DNA of 9,736 nucleotides, from assembly GCA_028292565.1 (NCBI GenBank), contig JAQGMD010000040.1:1-9736 (forward strand). The letters run 5' to 3'. Positions 1 to 6,523 of the stretch are shown here, piece by piece. The stretch comes from Burkholderia sp. (GTDB lineage: Bacteria; Pseudomonadota; Gammaproteobacteria; Burkholderiales; Burkholderiaceae). The first letter of the stretch is position 1; the number at the start of each line of letters is the position of its first letter. A program made the position numbers and the translations under genes. The notes beneath the pieces are model-generated. The model was given only the letters and a program-made list of their open reading frames with translations. It had not been told where the DNA came from and searched no databases.

Positions 1-2
1 CG

Positions 3-209
3 CTGATGTTCGTGATCGGAGTAGTCATGACGCTCATCTTCGGCCACATCTTCTTCGCGCCGTACAAGCGCCTTCAATACGCCGTCGGCACCAAGGACTG
101 GCAAGCCGGTGGAGCTGCACTCGGGCAGATCCGCAAGATGCTAGGCGTCAACTTGGTGCTCGGGCTGGTGACGATTGCAGTAGGGATGCTCGGACGTCTC
201 GCCGGATAA
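3..209 (+). CDS. CopD family integral membrane protein, C-terminal fragment
   Basis: The frame is open from the first complete codon of the window (position 3) to TAA at 207-209, so this is the last 68 codons or so of a gene that starts upstream. The visible part has a hydrophobic helix (LMFVIGVVMTLIFGHIFF), a basic loop with APYKRL and KDWQAGG, then a second helix (MLGVNLVLGLVTIAVGML) before a short polar tail. This pattern matches, from memory, the end of small CopD-type membrane proteins of betaproteobacteria. CopD-type proteins sit in the inner membrane and are linked to copper handling in some bacteria, but many members of this group have no proven role. The ATG at position 6 is inside the first helix and has no ribosome-binding site, so it is not taken as the start. 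The family call is moderate because the conserved N-terminal part lies outside the window. Confidence 0.6.
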   Translation: MMFVIGVVMTLIFGHIFFAPYKRLQYAVGTKDWQAGGAALGQIRKMLGVNLVLGLVTIAVGMLGRLAG

Positions 210-227
210 TCGTGCGGGCAAAAAAAG

Positions 228-254
228 GCCGCTCCCGGTATATCTGAGAGCGGC
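228..254 (-). terminator. Intrinsic terminator-like hairpin reading on the minus strand
   Basis: GCCGCTC (228-234) pairs with GAGCGGC (248-254) around a 13-base loop. Read on the minus strand, the stem is followed by a C and then seven Ts (the A run at 220-226), the classic Rho-independent form. On the plus strand there is no T run after the stem. It therefore best serves the minus-strand Tim44-domain gene, whose stop lies about 95 bases upstream of it in that direction. Confidence 0.7.
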
Positions 255-274
255 ATAAAGGGCGATCGATTCAT

Positions 275-304
275 CCGGCTGGCACAGAAATTTGCACCAG
301 CCGG
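275..304. repeat. Inverted repeat, 8-bp stem with 14-base loop
   Basis: CCGGCTGG (275-282) pairs perfectly with CCAGCCGG (297-304). It lies between two convergent stop codons and has no T run on either side, so it may be an auxiliary transcript-end structure rather than a self-sufficient terminator. Confidence 0.55.
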
Positions 305-322
305 ACAGATACTTCGTTTATT

Positions 323-344
323 CCGGTCGCAAGCTTGCGACCGG
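323..344. repeat. Perfect 22-base palindrome next to the minus-strand stop codon
   Basis: The half-site CCGGTCGCAAG (323-333) is followed directly by its exact reverse complement (334-344), with HindIII-type AAGCTT at the centre. As RNA it would form a stem of about 9 bp with a four-base loop. On the plus strand it is followed by GTTTCTT, a weak T tract, so it could help end transcription of the upstream CopD-type gene. It begins five bases past the stop of the minus-strand gene. It could also be a protein-binding site. Confidence 0.6.
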
Positions 345-349
345 GTTTC

Positions 350-1282
350 TTACGACAGCTGCTGGATACCAGCCAGTACCCAACCGCCTTGGCCTTCAAC
401 CGGCTTGGACATATTCCATACCTCGGCGAATGGCGCGGCGACAGCGTTGTCGTCTTCCTTGATCATGCCGCTGAACTTCACGCTGGCGAGATGATCGTTA
501 CCGACCGTCTCGACGCCCAGCAATTCAGCATCAAGCGACACCACATCCGTATTGTTGGCGGACGCGCCACGCTCATGCAATTGCATCTTCATCTCTGCAA
601 ACATTTCCGGCGTCGTGAATTCACGAATGTCGTTAGTGTTCGAACTATCCCAAGCGGTTTGCAAGCGGATGAAGTAGGTCTTCGAATTGCGCAGGAAACC
701 TGCCGTATCGAAGTCCGCCGGCACACCCCAGGGGGCGCTCACCGTGTTCGCTGCATCGCTACCCGAGGCGTAAGCCGGTGCATTGAACGCGGCCGGCTGT
801 ACCGGTTCAATACGTGAACCGATTTCCGGAGTTGCGCCAGCACCTGCGTAGGCCGGCTGCATGCCGTTCTTCGCAAACGGTCCGTTGTTACCGTTCTTGC
901 GACGCATAACCATGCGGTAGATGAACATCGCAGCAAGCGCGAACAGAGCCACCATCAGGATGGTGCTGATCATGCTGGCCATTGCGCCGCCGAGACCGAG
1001 GCTCGACAGCAGCGCGCCGAGGCCGAGACCGAGCAATGCGCCGCCAAGCAGGCCTTTCCACATGCTTGGCTTAGCTGCAGCCGCTGCCGCGCCCGCCGCA
1101 GGTGCCGCCTGTTTTGCCGCTGCCTGATTCTGCATAGGCTGCTGTGCCGGCGCCTGGCGATTAACGCTCTGCGACTGTTTGCCCATCGAACCGCCGCTGC
1201 CCATACGCTTGGCCTGCGCTTCGGTAACTACGACTGACAGCGCGCTTACCGCAACCATCATGGTGACTAAAAATTTCTTCAC
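350..1282 (-). CDS. Exported Tim44-like domain membrane protein
   Basis: The product has 310 residues when started at the GTG at 1282-1280, chosen because a perfect AGGAGG sits four bases upstream and because the protein then opens with a typical Sec signal peptide (KK, hydrophobic core, cleavage near EAQA-K at residue 24). The longer frame opening at 1330 would put 16 unlikely residues before the signal. After cleavage come a Gly/Ser/Gln/Ala-rich linker (about 25-72) with an AAAAAA run, a Gly/Leu-rich hydrophobic stretch (77-97) and a clear transmembrane helix (101-122) followed by RMVMRRK. Residues from about 190 to 310 look like a Tim44 domain (FLRNSKTYFIRLQTAWD, then FTTPEMFAEM, ending GGWVLAGIQQLS). 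In mitochondria this fold helps tether import machinery to the membrane. Bacterial versions are widespread and of unknown role. The gene stands alone and diverges from ku. Confidence 0.8.
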   Translation of the reverse strand: MKKFLVTMMVAVSALSVVVTEAQAKRMGSGGSMGKQSQSVNRQAPAQQPMQNQAAAKQAAPAAGAAAAAAKPSMWKGLLGGALLGLGLGALLSSLGLGGAMASMISTILMVALFALAAMFIYRMVMRRKNGNNGPFAKNGMQPAYAGAGATPEIGSRIEPVQPAAFNAPAYASGSDAANTVSAPWGVPADFDTAGFLRNSKTYFIRLQTAWDSSNTNDIREFTTPEMFAEMKMQLHERGASANNTDVVSLDAELLGVETVGNDHLASVKFSGMIKEDDNAVAAPFAEVWNMSKPVEGQGGWVLAGIQQLS

Positions 1283-1306
1283 GTTTCCTCCTGAGTTTAA
1301 TTGTGT

Positions 1307-1326
1307 GTCGGCCAGTGCCTGCCGAC
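1307..1326 (-). promoter_or_regulatory. Hairpin in the 5' leader of the Tim44-domain gene
   Basis: GTCGGC (1307-1312) pairs with GCCGAC (1321-1326) around an 8-base loop. It falls inside the predicted leader of about 55 bases, upstream of the AGGAGG site. It may stabilise the mRNA. No known riboswitch or leader family is recognised. Confidence 0.35.
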
Positions 1327-1343
1327 CCATTTACAACAGCGTG

Positions 1344-1372
1344 ATAATAGGCGCTTTCCGTTATTTGAAAAA
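1344..1372 (-). promoter_or_regulatory. Candidate sigma-70 promoter for the Tim44-domain gene
   Basis: On the minus strand, TATTAT (1349-1344) matches the -10 consensus at five of six positions. Seventeen bases upstream is TTTTTC (1372-1367), a poor -35. Transcription would begin near 1337. The weak -35 keeps confidence low. Confidence 0.4.
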
Positions 1373-1384
1373 GCGAAGTTATAC

Positions 1385-1397
1385 GAACAATTTGTTC
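1385..1397. promoter_or_regulatory. 13-base palindrome, possible operator
   Basis: GAACAA-T-TTGTTC (1385-1397) is a perfect inverted repeat with a one-base centre. It lies in the divergent region between the Tim44-domain gene and ku, just upstream of the predicted -35 of the former. Its size and symmetry suit a dimeric regulator, but no regulator family can be named and no second copy was noticed in the window. Confidence 0.35.
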
Positions 1398-1508
1398 TAA
1401 AAAACGGGATAGTTCGAAACGCCGGGCGTCAGGTTAAGACCGACGCGATGCGCAGAACTTGCACCCGTAAACCGTGTCGAATAATTAATGTTGCCGATTA
1501 ATCATGTT

Positions 1509-1537
1509 TTGTATCCTCACGGCAAACCGACTATAGA
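1509..1537 (+). promoter_or_regulatory. Candidate promoter for ku
   Basis: TTGTAT (1509-1514) and TATAGA (1532-1537) are separated by 17 bases. The matches to the sigma-70 consensus are three and four of six. Transcription would start near 1544, giving a leader of about 27 bases that contains the AAAGGA ribosome-binding site (1559-1564). This is the best candidate in the region, not a strong one. Confidence 0.4.
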
Positions 1538-1570
1538 CACAGTGACTGCTTACTACTCAAAGGAACAATT

Positions 1571-2458
1571 ATGTCGCGCGCTATGTGGAAGGGGGCGATC
1601 AGTTTCGGGTTGCTGCACGCGCCGGTCTCGCTACATCCGGCCTCGAAACAGGATGAGATCGATTTTGACTGGCTGCAGCGTAACACGTTGAAGCCGGTCG
1701 GCTACAAGCGTGTGGTAAAGGACACCGGCAAGGAAATCGACAAGGGAGACATTATCAAGGGCGTCAAGTATCAGGACCAATACGTGGTGCTGTCCGATGA
1801 CGAGATCAAGTCGGCCAACGTCAAGGCGACGCACACGATCGACATCGTCTCGTTCACTCCCGCCGAGCAGCTCAATTTTCTTTTCTTCGAATCGCCGTAC
1901 TACCTGGCCCCGACCAAGGGCGGCGAAAAGGTATATGCGTTGCTGCGGGAAGCGCTTCTGAAGACACGCAAAATCGCTGTCGCGCTGGTTGTCCTGCACA
2001 ACAAGCAGCACCTCGCAGCGCTCATCCCCACCCCTGCGGCCATCGTCCTCAACACCTTGCGCTGGGCGACCGAGGTAAAGGACACGGAAGACCTCGATCT
2101 GCCGGCGGAAGGCTTGAAGGCCGCCGCCATCAAACCGAAGGAACTGGAAATGGCGACGAAGCTGATCGACAGCATGTCTGAGGAATGGGACCCGGCGCAA
2201 TTCAAGGACACCTTCCGCGACGATGTCATGGCGCTGGTGAAGAAGAAGTTCGACGAAGGTCTGGCGGAAGAGATTACCGAGGTGAAGCTGGAAGCGCCGG
2301 AGAAAGAGGATGACGAAACGGATTTGACTGAATTGCTGAAACGGAGTCTGGCGGGTTCTGCGCCGCGTACTACGAGCAAAAGTCCGGCGAGTGGCAGGCC
2401 GCCGCCGGCGGCAAGAAAGTCGGCGGCGCGCAGTCGGACTGCGAAAGCAGCGCATTGA
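1571..2458 (+). CDS. ku: Ku, double-strand-break end-binding protein of bacterial NHEJ
   Basis: Bacterial Ku forms a homodimeric ring that threads onto broken DNA ends, protects them and recruits LigD. The 295-residue product has the usual family length (about 250-320). The N-terminus WKGAISFGLLHAPVSL is a close match to the Ku opening, followed by GYKRVVKDTGKEI, YVVLSDDEI, FFESPYYLAPTKGGEKVYALL and the LRWATEV stretch, all characteristic of the Ku core beta-barrel. From about residue 245 the protein turns into a low-complexity basic tail (TSKS, RPPPAARKSAARSRTAKAAH). In other bacterial Ku proteins such tails affect DNA binding and LigD contact. The ATG at 1571 is preceded by AAAGGA with seven bases of spacing. 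ligD follows on the same strand 104 bases later, so the two very likely act and perhaps are transcribed together. Confidence 0.97.
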   Translation: MSRAMWKGAISFGLLHAPVSLHPASKQDEIDFDWLQRNTLKPVGYKRVVKDTGKEIDKGDIIKGVKYQDQYVVLSDDEIKSANVKATHTIDIVSFTPAEQLNFLFFESPYYLAPTKGGEKVYALLREALLKTRKIAVALVVLHNKQHLAALIPTPAAIVLNTLRWATEVKDTEDLDLPAEGLKAAAIKPKELEMATKLIDSMSEEWDPAQFKDTFRDDVMALVKKKFDEGLAEEITEVKLEAPEKEDDETDLTELLKRSLAGSAPRTTSKSPASGRPPPAARKSAARSRTAKAAH

Positions 2459-2469
2459 GGTAGGGAGTT

Positions 2470-2496
2470 AAACCCCTCCCCTTGAAGGGGCAGGAG
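2470..2496. repeat. C-rich hairpin repeat, copy A (inverted orientation)
   Basis: The segment AACCCCTCCCCTTGAAGGGG and its flank, read on the minus strand, resembles the two plus-strand copies near 9072 and 9696 (shared pattern CTCCT.CCCCT.CAAG.GGGA). It forms a small CCCC/GGGG hairpin. It lies between ku and ligD and could influence read-through, though it has no T run. The similarity was judged by eye. Confidence 0.45.
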
Positions 2497-2562
2497 CAAA
2501 AGCGCAGCGGCACATTTGTACGTGATCCCAGCTTACAGGTATAACGATCCACCGGAGACACC

Positions 2563-5124
2563 ATGCCCAACAAACTATCCGTCTACCACGCCAAGCGAAA
2601 CTTCAGCGTCACGCCCGAACCGAAAGGCGAAACCACTGCGCCCGACGAGCACCTGCGTTTCGTCGTTCAAAAGCACGACGCCCGCAATCTCCACTATGAC
2701 TTCCGCCTCGAAATCGACGGCACGCTGAAAAGCTGGGCCGTACCGAAAGGCCCGAGCCTCGACCCCGCCGAAAAAAGGCTCGCCGTCCACGTCGAAGACC
2801 ACCCGGTCGACTACATGCACTTCGAAGGCGACATCCCCGAGCACCAGTACGGCGCAGGACATGTCGATGTCTGGGACACCGGCTATTGGGAACCGCAAGG
2901 CGACCCATCCGCCGCGTACGAGTCCGGAAAACTGAAATTCCACCTCGACGGCGAAAAGCTGCAAGGCGGTTGGGCCCTCGTCAAGACCCGGCTGCCCGGG
3001 AGCGGAGGCAAAGAACAATGGCTGTTGATCAAAGAGAAGGACGAATACGCGCGTCCGCATAAGGAATTCGACATTACCGAAGAAATGCCGGACAGCGTGC
3101 TTTCAAAGAAGCCCAGGAAAGCAGCCAAATCGGCGGCCAAAGTGAAAGCCCCTGCCAAAGCCCGCTCCCCCAAAAAGACAACGCGAGACTCCTTCGACCC
3201 CGCCGGAGTCGAAGGCGCAAAAAAAGCACCACTACCCGAAGCCCTTACTCCCCAACTCGCCACCCTGGTCGACACCATTCCCGAAACCGGAAACTGGCTA
3301 TACGAACTCAAGTTCGACGGCTACCGCCTGCTGGCCCGGATCGACAAAGGCCGCGTAACGCTACTCACGCGCGACAACAACGACTGGACCGATCGGCTCC
3401 CTGCGCAGGCCGCAGCAATCGAATCCCTCGGGCTCAAGAATGGATGGCTCGACGGTGAAATCGTAATGCTCGACAAGCACGGAGCCCCATCGTTCCAGCT
3501 ACTGCAGAACGCCTTCCGCGACAAAAGCACCGAGTCCATCAAGTTCTTCCTCTTTGATCTTCCCCACCTGAACGGTTATGACTTGCGCAAGGCGCCCCTG
3601 ATCGAACGGCGCGAGCTGCTTGGGCGACTGCTGGAAGATGTCGCCGACCCGCTGCGTTTCAGCCCGTCGCTCAATGAGCCGCCGCGAAAACTGCTCGACA
3701 GCGCATGCGCAATGGCGATGGAAGGCATCATCGGCAAACGCGGCGAATCCCCGTACACCGAAAAGCGCAGCCCTGACTGGATCAAGCTGAAATGCCGACA
3801 GCGCCAGGAGTTCGTCATCGGCGGCTATACCGAACCGCAGGGCTCGCGACAATTCTTCGGCGCCCTGTTGCTGGGCGTATATGACGACGACGGCAAGCTG
3901 CATTACGCGGGCAAGGTCGGCACCGGTTTCGACAGCAAGCTATTGAGTTCCATCTACAAGCAAATGAAGTCGCTCGAAAAGGACAAGCTCCCGTTCGCGG
4001 AAAAACCGGGTGGCATCAGGCTCGCACAAACCCATGGACTCAAGCCGCAACTGGTCGCCGAGATTTCGTTCGCCGAATGGACCGCTGACGGACTGCTGCG
4101 TCAAGCCGTGTTCCACGGAATACGGCTCGATAAACCTGCGTCGGAGATCCGGCGAGAAAAAGCCGTCCATGCGCCTGACAACGGCAAAAAGCAAACGGCC
4201 AAGAGTAATCCCAACGACGTAATGAGCGATACGATCCACGTCGTGAAGATTACGCATCCGGATCGCGTGATCGATCCGGAAAGCGGGCTAACCAAGCTCG
4301 ACCTCGCGCACTACTACGCGCAGGTGGCGCCCCATATCCTCCCGTTCCTGAAGAATCGTCCTGTATATTTACTGCGCGCACCGGAAGGCATCACTGGCGA
4401 AAAGTTTTTCCAGAAGCACAGCAATCGCATGCATATCCCCGGCATCGGCACGCTCGACCCCTCGGTCGATCCCGACCATGCGCCTCTGATGGTCATCAAT
4501 ACAGCCGAGGCATTGATCGGCGCAGCGCAGATGGGAACCATCGAACTGCACACATGCAGCGCGACCGCCGACATGATCGACCGGCCTGACTGCATGGTGT
4601 TCGACCTCGACCCCGATCCCGACCTCTCATGGAAGGCCGTCGCAGAAGGCGCGCAACTCACCAAGGTGATTCTCGACGAACTCGGCCTGAAGAGTTTTCT
4701 GAAAACCAGCGGGGGCAAAGGCTTGCATCTGGTGGTACCGCTGGCGCGGCGCCATACGTGGGACGAGGTCAGCGACTTTTCACAAGCAGTCGCCCAACAT
4801 CTCGCGCGGACGCTGCCCAAGCATTTCAGCGCCAGGATGGGCGAGAAAAACCGTGTCGGCAAAATCTTTGTAGACTATCTCCGCAACAAGCGACAGGCGA
4901 GCACAGTCGCCACCTATTCGGCACGGGCAAGGCCCGGGCTGGCGGTTGCCACGCCGATTGCGTGGGAGGAACTGAAGGACGTGAACAGTTCCGCGATGTG
5001 GACGATTGCATCGCTGCCCGGCCGCCTCGCGAAGCTCAAGAAGGATCCCTGGGCCGACTATTTCAAGACGAGGCAGACGCTGACGGCGGCGATGAAGAAG
5101 AAGCTCGGAATGACTGGAAAGTGA
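2563..5124 (+). CDS. ligD: LigD, multifunctional NHEJ DNA ligase (PE-LIG-POL)
   Basis: This enzyme trims, fills and seals double-strand breaks held by Ku. All three domains are present in 853 residues, in the same order as Pseudomonas LigD. The phosphoesterase domain (about 15-165) has KHDARNLHYDFRLE with H38, H44, D46 and R48, and HVEDHP with H80, matching the known catalytic set. A Lys/Ala-rich linker (about 180-225) follows. The ATP-dependent ligase domain has motif I KFDGYR with nucleotidyl lysine K250, FFLFDLPHLNG (328-338), EGIIGKR (387-393) and WIKLK (406-410), then an OB-fold part. The primase-like polymerase domain (about 560-840) has THPDR, the metal-binding FDLDPDP (D681, D683), KTSGGKGLHLVVPL and a third acidic residue in VDYLRN (D771). 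No key residue is missing. GGAG sits five bases before the ATG. Confidence 0.98.
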   Translation: MPNKLSVYHAKRNFSVTPEPKGETTAPDEHLRFVVQKHDARNLHYDFRLEIDGTLKSWAVPKGPSLDPAEKRLAVHVEDHPVDYMHFEGDIPEHQYGAGHVDVWDTGYWEPQGDPSAAYESGKLKFHLDGEKLQGGWALVKTRLPGSGGKEQWLLIKEKDEYARPHKEFDITEEMPDSVLSKKPRKAAKSAAKVKAPAKARSPKKTTRDSFDPAGVEGAKKAPLPEALTPQLATLVDTIPETGNWLYELKFDGYRLLARIDKGRVTLLTRDNNDWTDRLPAQAAAIESLGLKNGWLDGEIVMLDKHGAPSFQLLQNAFRDKSTESIKFFLFDLPHLNGYDLRKAPLIERRELLGRLLEDVADPLRFSPSLNEPPRKLLDSACAMAMEGIIGKRGESPYTEKRSPDWIKLKCRQRQEFVIGGYTEPQGSRQFFGALLLGVYDDDGKLHYAGKVGTGFDSKLLSSIYKQMKSLEKDKLPFAEKPGGIRLAQTHGLKPQLVAEISFAEWTADGLLRQAVFHGIRLDKPASEIRREKAVHAPDNGKKQTAKSNPNDVMSDTIHVVKITHPDRVIDPESGLTKLDLAHYYAQVAPHILPFLKNRPVYLLRAPEGITGEKFFQKHSNRMHIPGIGTLDPSVDPDHAPLMVINTAEALIGAAQMGTIELHTCSATADMIDRPDCMVFDLDPDPDLSWKAVAEGAQLTKVILDELGLKSFLKTSGGKGLHLVVPLARRHTWDEVSDFSQAVAQHLARTLPKHFSARMGEKNRVGKIFVDYLRNKRQASTVATYSARARPGLAVATPIAWEELKDVNSSAMWTIASLPGRLAKLKKDPWADYFKTRQTLTAAMKKKLGMTGK

Positions 5125-5153
5125 ACAAGACCACCCTGTCGAAAGGACGATAC

Positions 5154-5261
5154 ATGAACCCTGTACTTTTATCGATGCGCTTCCCCTCAGAGCACAAACG
5201 CCTCCCGTGGAAAACCAGACTCCGGCTATATGCATTCACGCTGGCGCCGTCCAAACACTGA
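5154..5261 (+). CDS. Possible small basic protein or leader peptide (35 aa)
   Basis: A short ORF opens 29 bases after the ligD stop, with GAAAGGA (5141-5147) six bases before the ATG, a better ribosome-binding site than that of the following gene. It encodes MNPVLLSMRFPSEH, then KRLPWKTRLRLYAFTLAPSKH, a basic peptide with no clear signal sequence or known motif. It ends 16 bases before the start of the sugar dehydrogenase gene, so its translation could couple to that gene or act as a leader. Its length is within chance expectation for this GC content, so the ribosome-binding site and position are the only support. Confidence 0.35.
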   Translation: MNPVLLSMRFPSEHKRLPWKTRLRLYAFTLAPSKH

Positions 5262-5277
5262 CCCACGAAAGATTCGC

Positions 5278-6399
5278 ATGACCTCTGTTGATCATCTCAG
5301 ACGAACGCTCGGCCTGCTGACTATCGCCCTGGCATTTACCCCCGTCCATGCCCAAACCAAAATCCGCCCCGAAGTCGTAGCCAAAGGCCTCGACCACCCT
5401 TGGGGCCTGGCCTTCATCGACAACGGCCGCATGCTCGTTACAGAGCGTTCAGGCGCGATGAGGGTCGTGCAGCCCGATGGCAAACTCAGCGAGCCGCTCC
5501 AGGGTCTTCCAAAAATTGACGTCGGCGGCCAGGGCGGCCTGCTGGATGTGATCACCGACAGTGGCTACGCAACAAATCGCACCATCTATTTTTGCTACTC
5601 GGAGCCAGGCAAATCCGGCAACTCCACGGCACTCGCCTCAGCGCGTTTGTCCACCGATTCAAAACGGCTGGAGCAAGTGAAGGTCTTGTTCAGCCAGCGA
5701 CCGAAGTTCGAAAGCAATGCGCACTTCGGCTGCCGCATCGTCGAAAACAAGGACGGCACTTTATTCCTGACCTTGGGCGATCGCTTCAGCCGCATGCAAG
5801 ATGCGCAGACGCTCGACAACCATCACGGCAAAGTGGTGCGCGTACGCAAAGACGGCTCTGTGCCACCCGATAATCCGTTCGTCAACAAGAGTGGCGCGCT
5901 GCCCGAAATATGGAGCTACGGTCACCGCAACTCGCAGGGCGCCACCCTCGGACCGGACGGAAAATTGTGGACACATGAGCATGGGGCACAGGGCGGCGAT
6001 GAAATCAACCGCCCCGAAGCCGGCAAGAATTACGGCTGGCCAATCGTCAGTTATGGCGTGCATTACGGCGGCCGCCCGGTGGGCGACGGCACACCGACCA
6101 AACCCGGCATGGAGCCCCCCGTGCATTATTGGACACCTTCCATCGCACCTTCCGGCATGGCCTTCCTGCGCAGCGACCGCTATGGCAAAGACTGGCAAGG
6201 CAATTTGTTCGTCGGCGCACTCAAGTTCAAATACCTCGCTCGCCTCGAACTGAAGGACGGGAAAGTCGTGCGTGAAGAGAAATTGCTGCAGGATGTGGAT
6301 CAACGCATACGCGATGTACGCGAAGGACCGGATGGGTTGCTTTACGTGTTGACGGATGAAAGCAAAGGGCAGGTTATCCGATTGGCGCCGACCCCGTAG
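5278..6399 (+). CDS. PQQ-dependent aldose sugar dehydrogenase, periplasmic (YliI/Asd-like)
   Basis: Members of this soluble glucose dehydrogenase-like family (GSDH, PF07995) are six-bladed beta-propellers that oxidise aldose sugars with pyrroloquinoline quinone in the periplasm. The 373-residue product begins with a Sec signal peptide (RR, LGLLTIALAF, cleavage near VHA-Q). This supports the ATG at 5278 over an upstream in-frame ATG at 5230, which would add 16 residues before it. Family marks are HPWGLAF, NAHFGCRIV with the probable catalytic H149, LTLGDR with D168, EIWSYGHRNSQG with R217 in the place of the PQQ-contacting arginine, and WTHEHGAQGGDEIN followed by GKNYGWP. Only a weak purine stretch precedes the start. 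No PQQ biosynthesis genes are in view, so cofactor supply cannot be judged. The TAG stop lies inside the left end of a dispersed repeat. Confidence 0.92.
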   Translation: MTSVDHLRRTLGLLTIALAFTPVHAQTKIRPEVVAKGLDHPWGLAFIDNGRMLVTERSGAMRVVQPDGKLSEPLQGLPKIDVGGQGGLLDVITDSGYATNRTIYFCYSEPGKSGNSTALASARLSTDSKRLEQVKVLFSQRPKFESNAHFGCRIVENKDGTLFLTLGDRFSRMQDAQTLDNHHGKVVRVRKDGSVPPDNPFVNKSGALPEIWSYGHRNSQGATLGPDGKLWTHEHGAQGGDEINRPEAGKNYGWPIVSYGVHYGGRPVGDGTPTKPGMEPPVHYWTPSIAPSGMAFLRSDRYGKDWQGNLFVGALKFKYLARLELKDGKVVREEKLLQDVDQRIRDVREGPDGLLYVLTDESKGQVIRLAPTP

Positions 6400-6501
6400 G
6401 TTGGGTTGACGAAGGAAACCCAACATACTGCATCTCGCTCGGGGATAAACCCTCTTGCGGGCGATGGGGCGATGATGCGTTGGGATTGCATCCCAACCTA
6501 C
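6396..6501. repeat. REP/MITE-like element with inverted ends and two inner hairpins
   Basis: GTAGGTTGGG (6396-6405) is the exact reverse complement of CCCAACCTAC (6492-6501), bounding about 106 bases. Inside the left end GTTGGGTT (6400-6407) pairs with AACCCAAC (6417-6424). Inside the right end GTTGGGAT (6479-6486) pairs with ATCCCAAC (6490-6497). The middle part is G-rich and contains GGGGATAAACCC. Sequences with this GTAGGTTGGGTT...AACCCAAC pattern are familiar as dispersed intergenic repeats in proteobacteria. It sits between two convergent genes, where it may also act as a transcript-end structure. It carries no ORF. Confidence 0.75.
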
Positions 6502-6523
6502 ATTCCCGCCTCAAAAACGGGTC

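Noticed and set aside
335..817. 160-codon plus-strand ORF opposite the Tim44-domain gene
   Set aside because: Starts inside the palindrome and lies wholly against the conserved C-terminal Tim44 domain. No ribosome-binding site.
1426..1446. Hairpin GCGTC/GACGC as a riboswitch or terminator
   Set aside because: It is short, contains a bulge, has no T run and lies upstream of the likely ku transcription start, so neither role is supported.
1631..2455. Long minus-strand ORF (274 codons) opposite ku
   Set aside because: It is a shadow of the high-GC ku coding strand: Arg-rich with no recognisable domain and no ribosome-binding site, while ku matches its family throughout.
4629..5153. Plus-strand ORF overlapping the end of ligD in another frame
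   Set aside because: Low-complexity Arg/Gly/Ala sequence inside the intact polymerase domain of LigD. Only its last 35 codons (from 5154) lie outside ligD and have their own ribosome-binding site.
5761..6426. 221-codon minus-strand ORF opposite the sugar dehydrogenase
   Set aside because: Complementary-strand shadow with no family resemblance. The plus-strand gene carries all family motifs.
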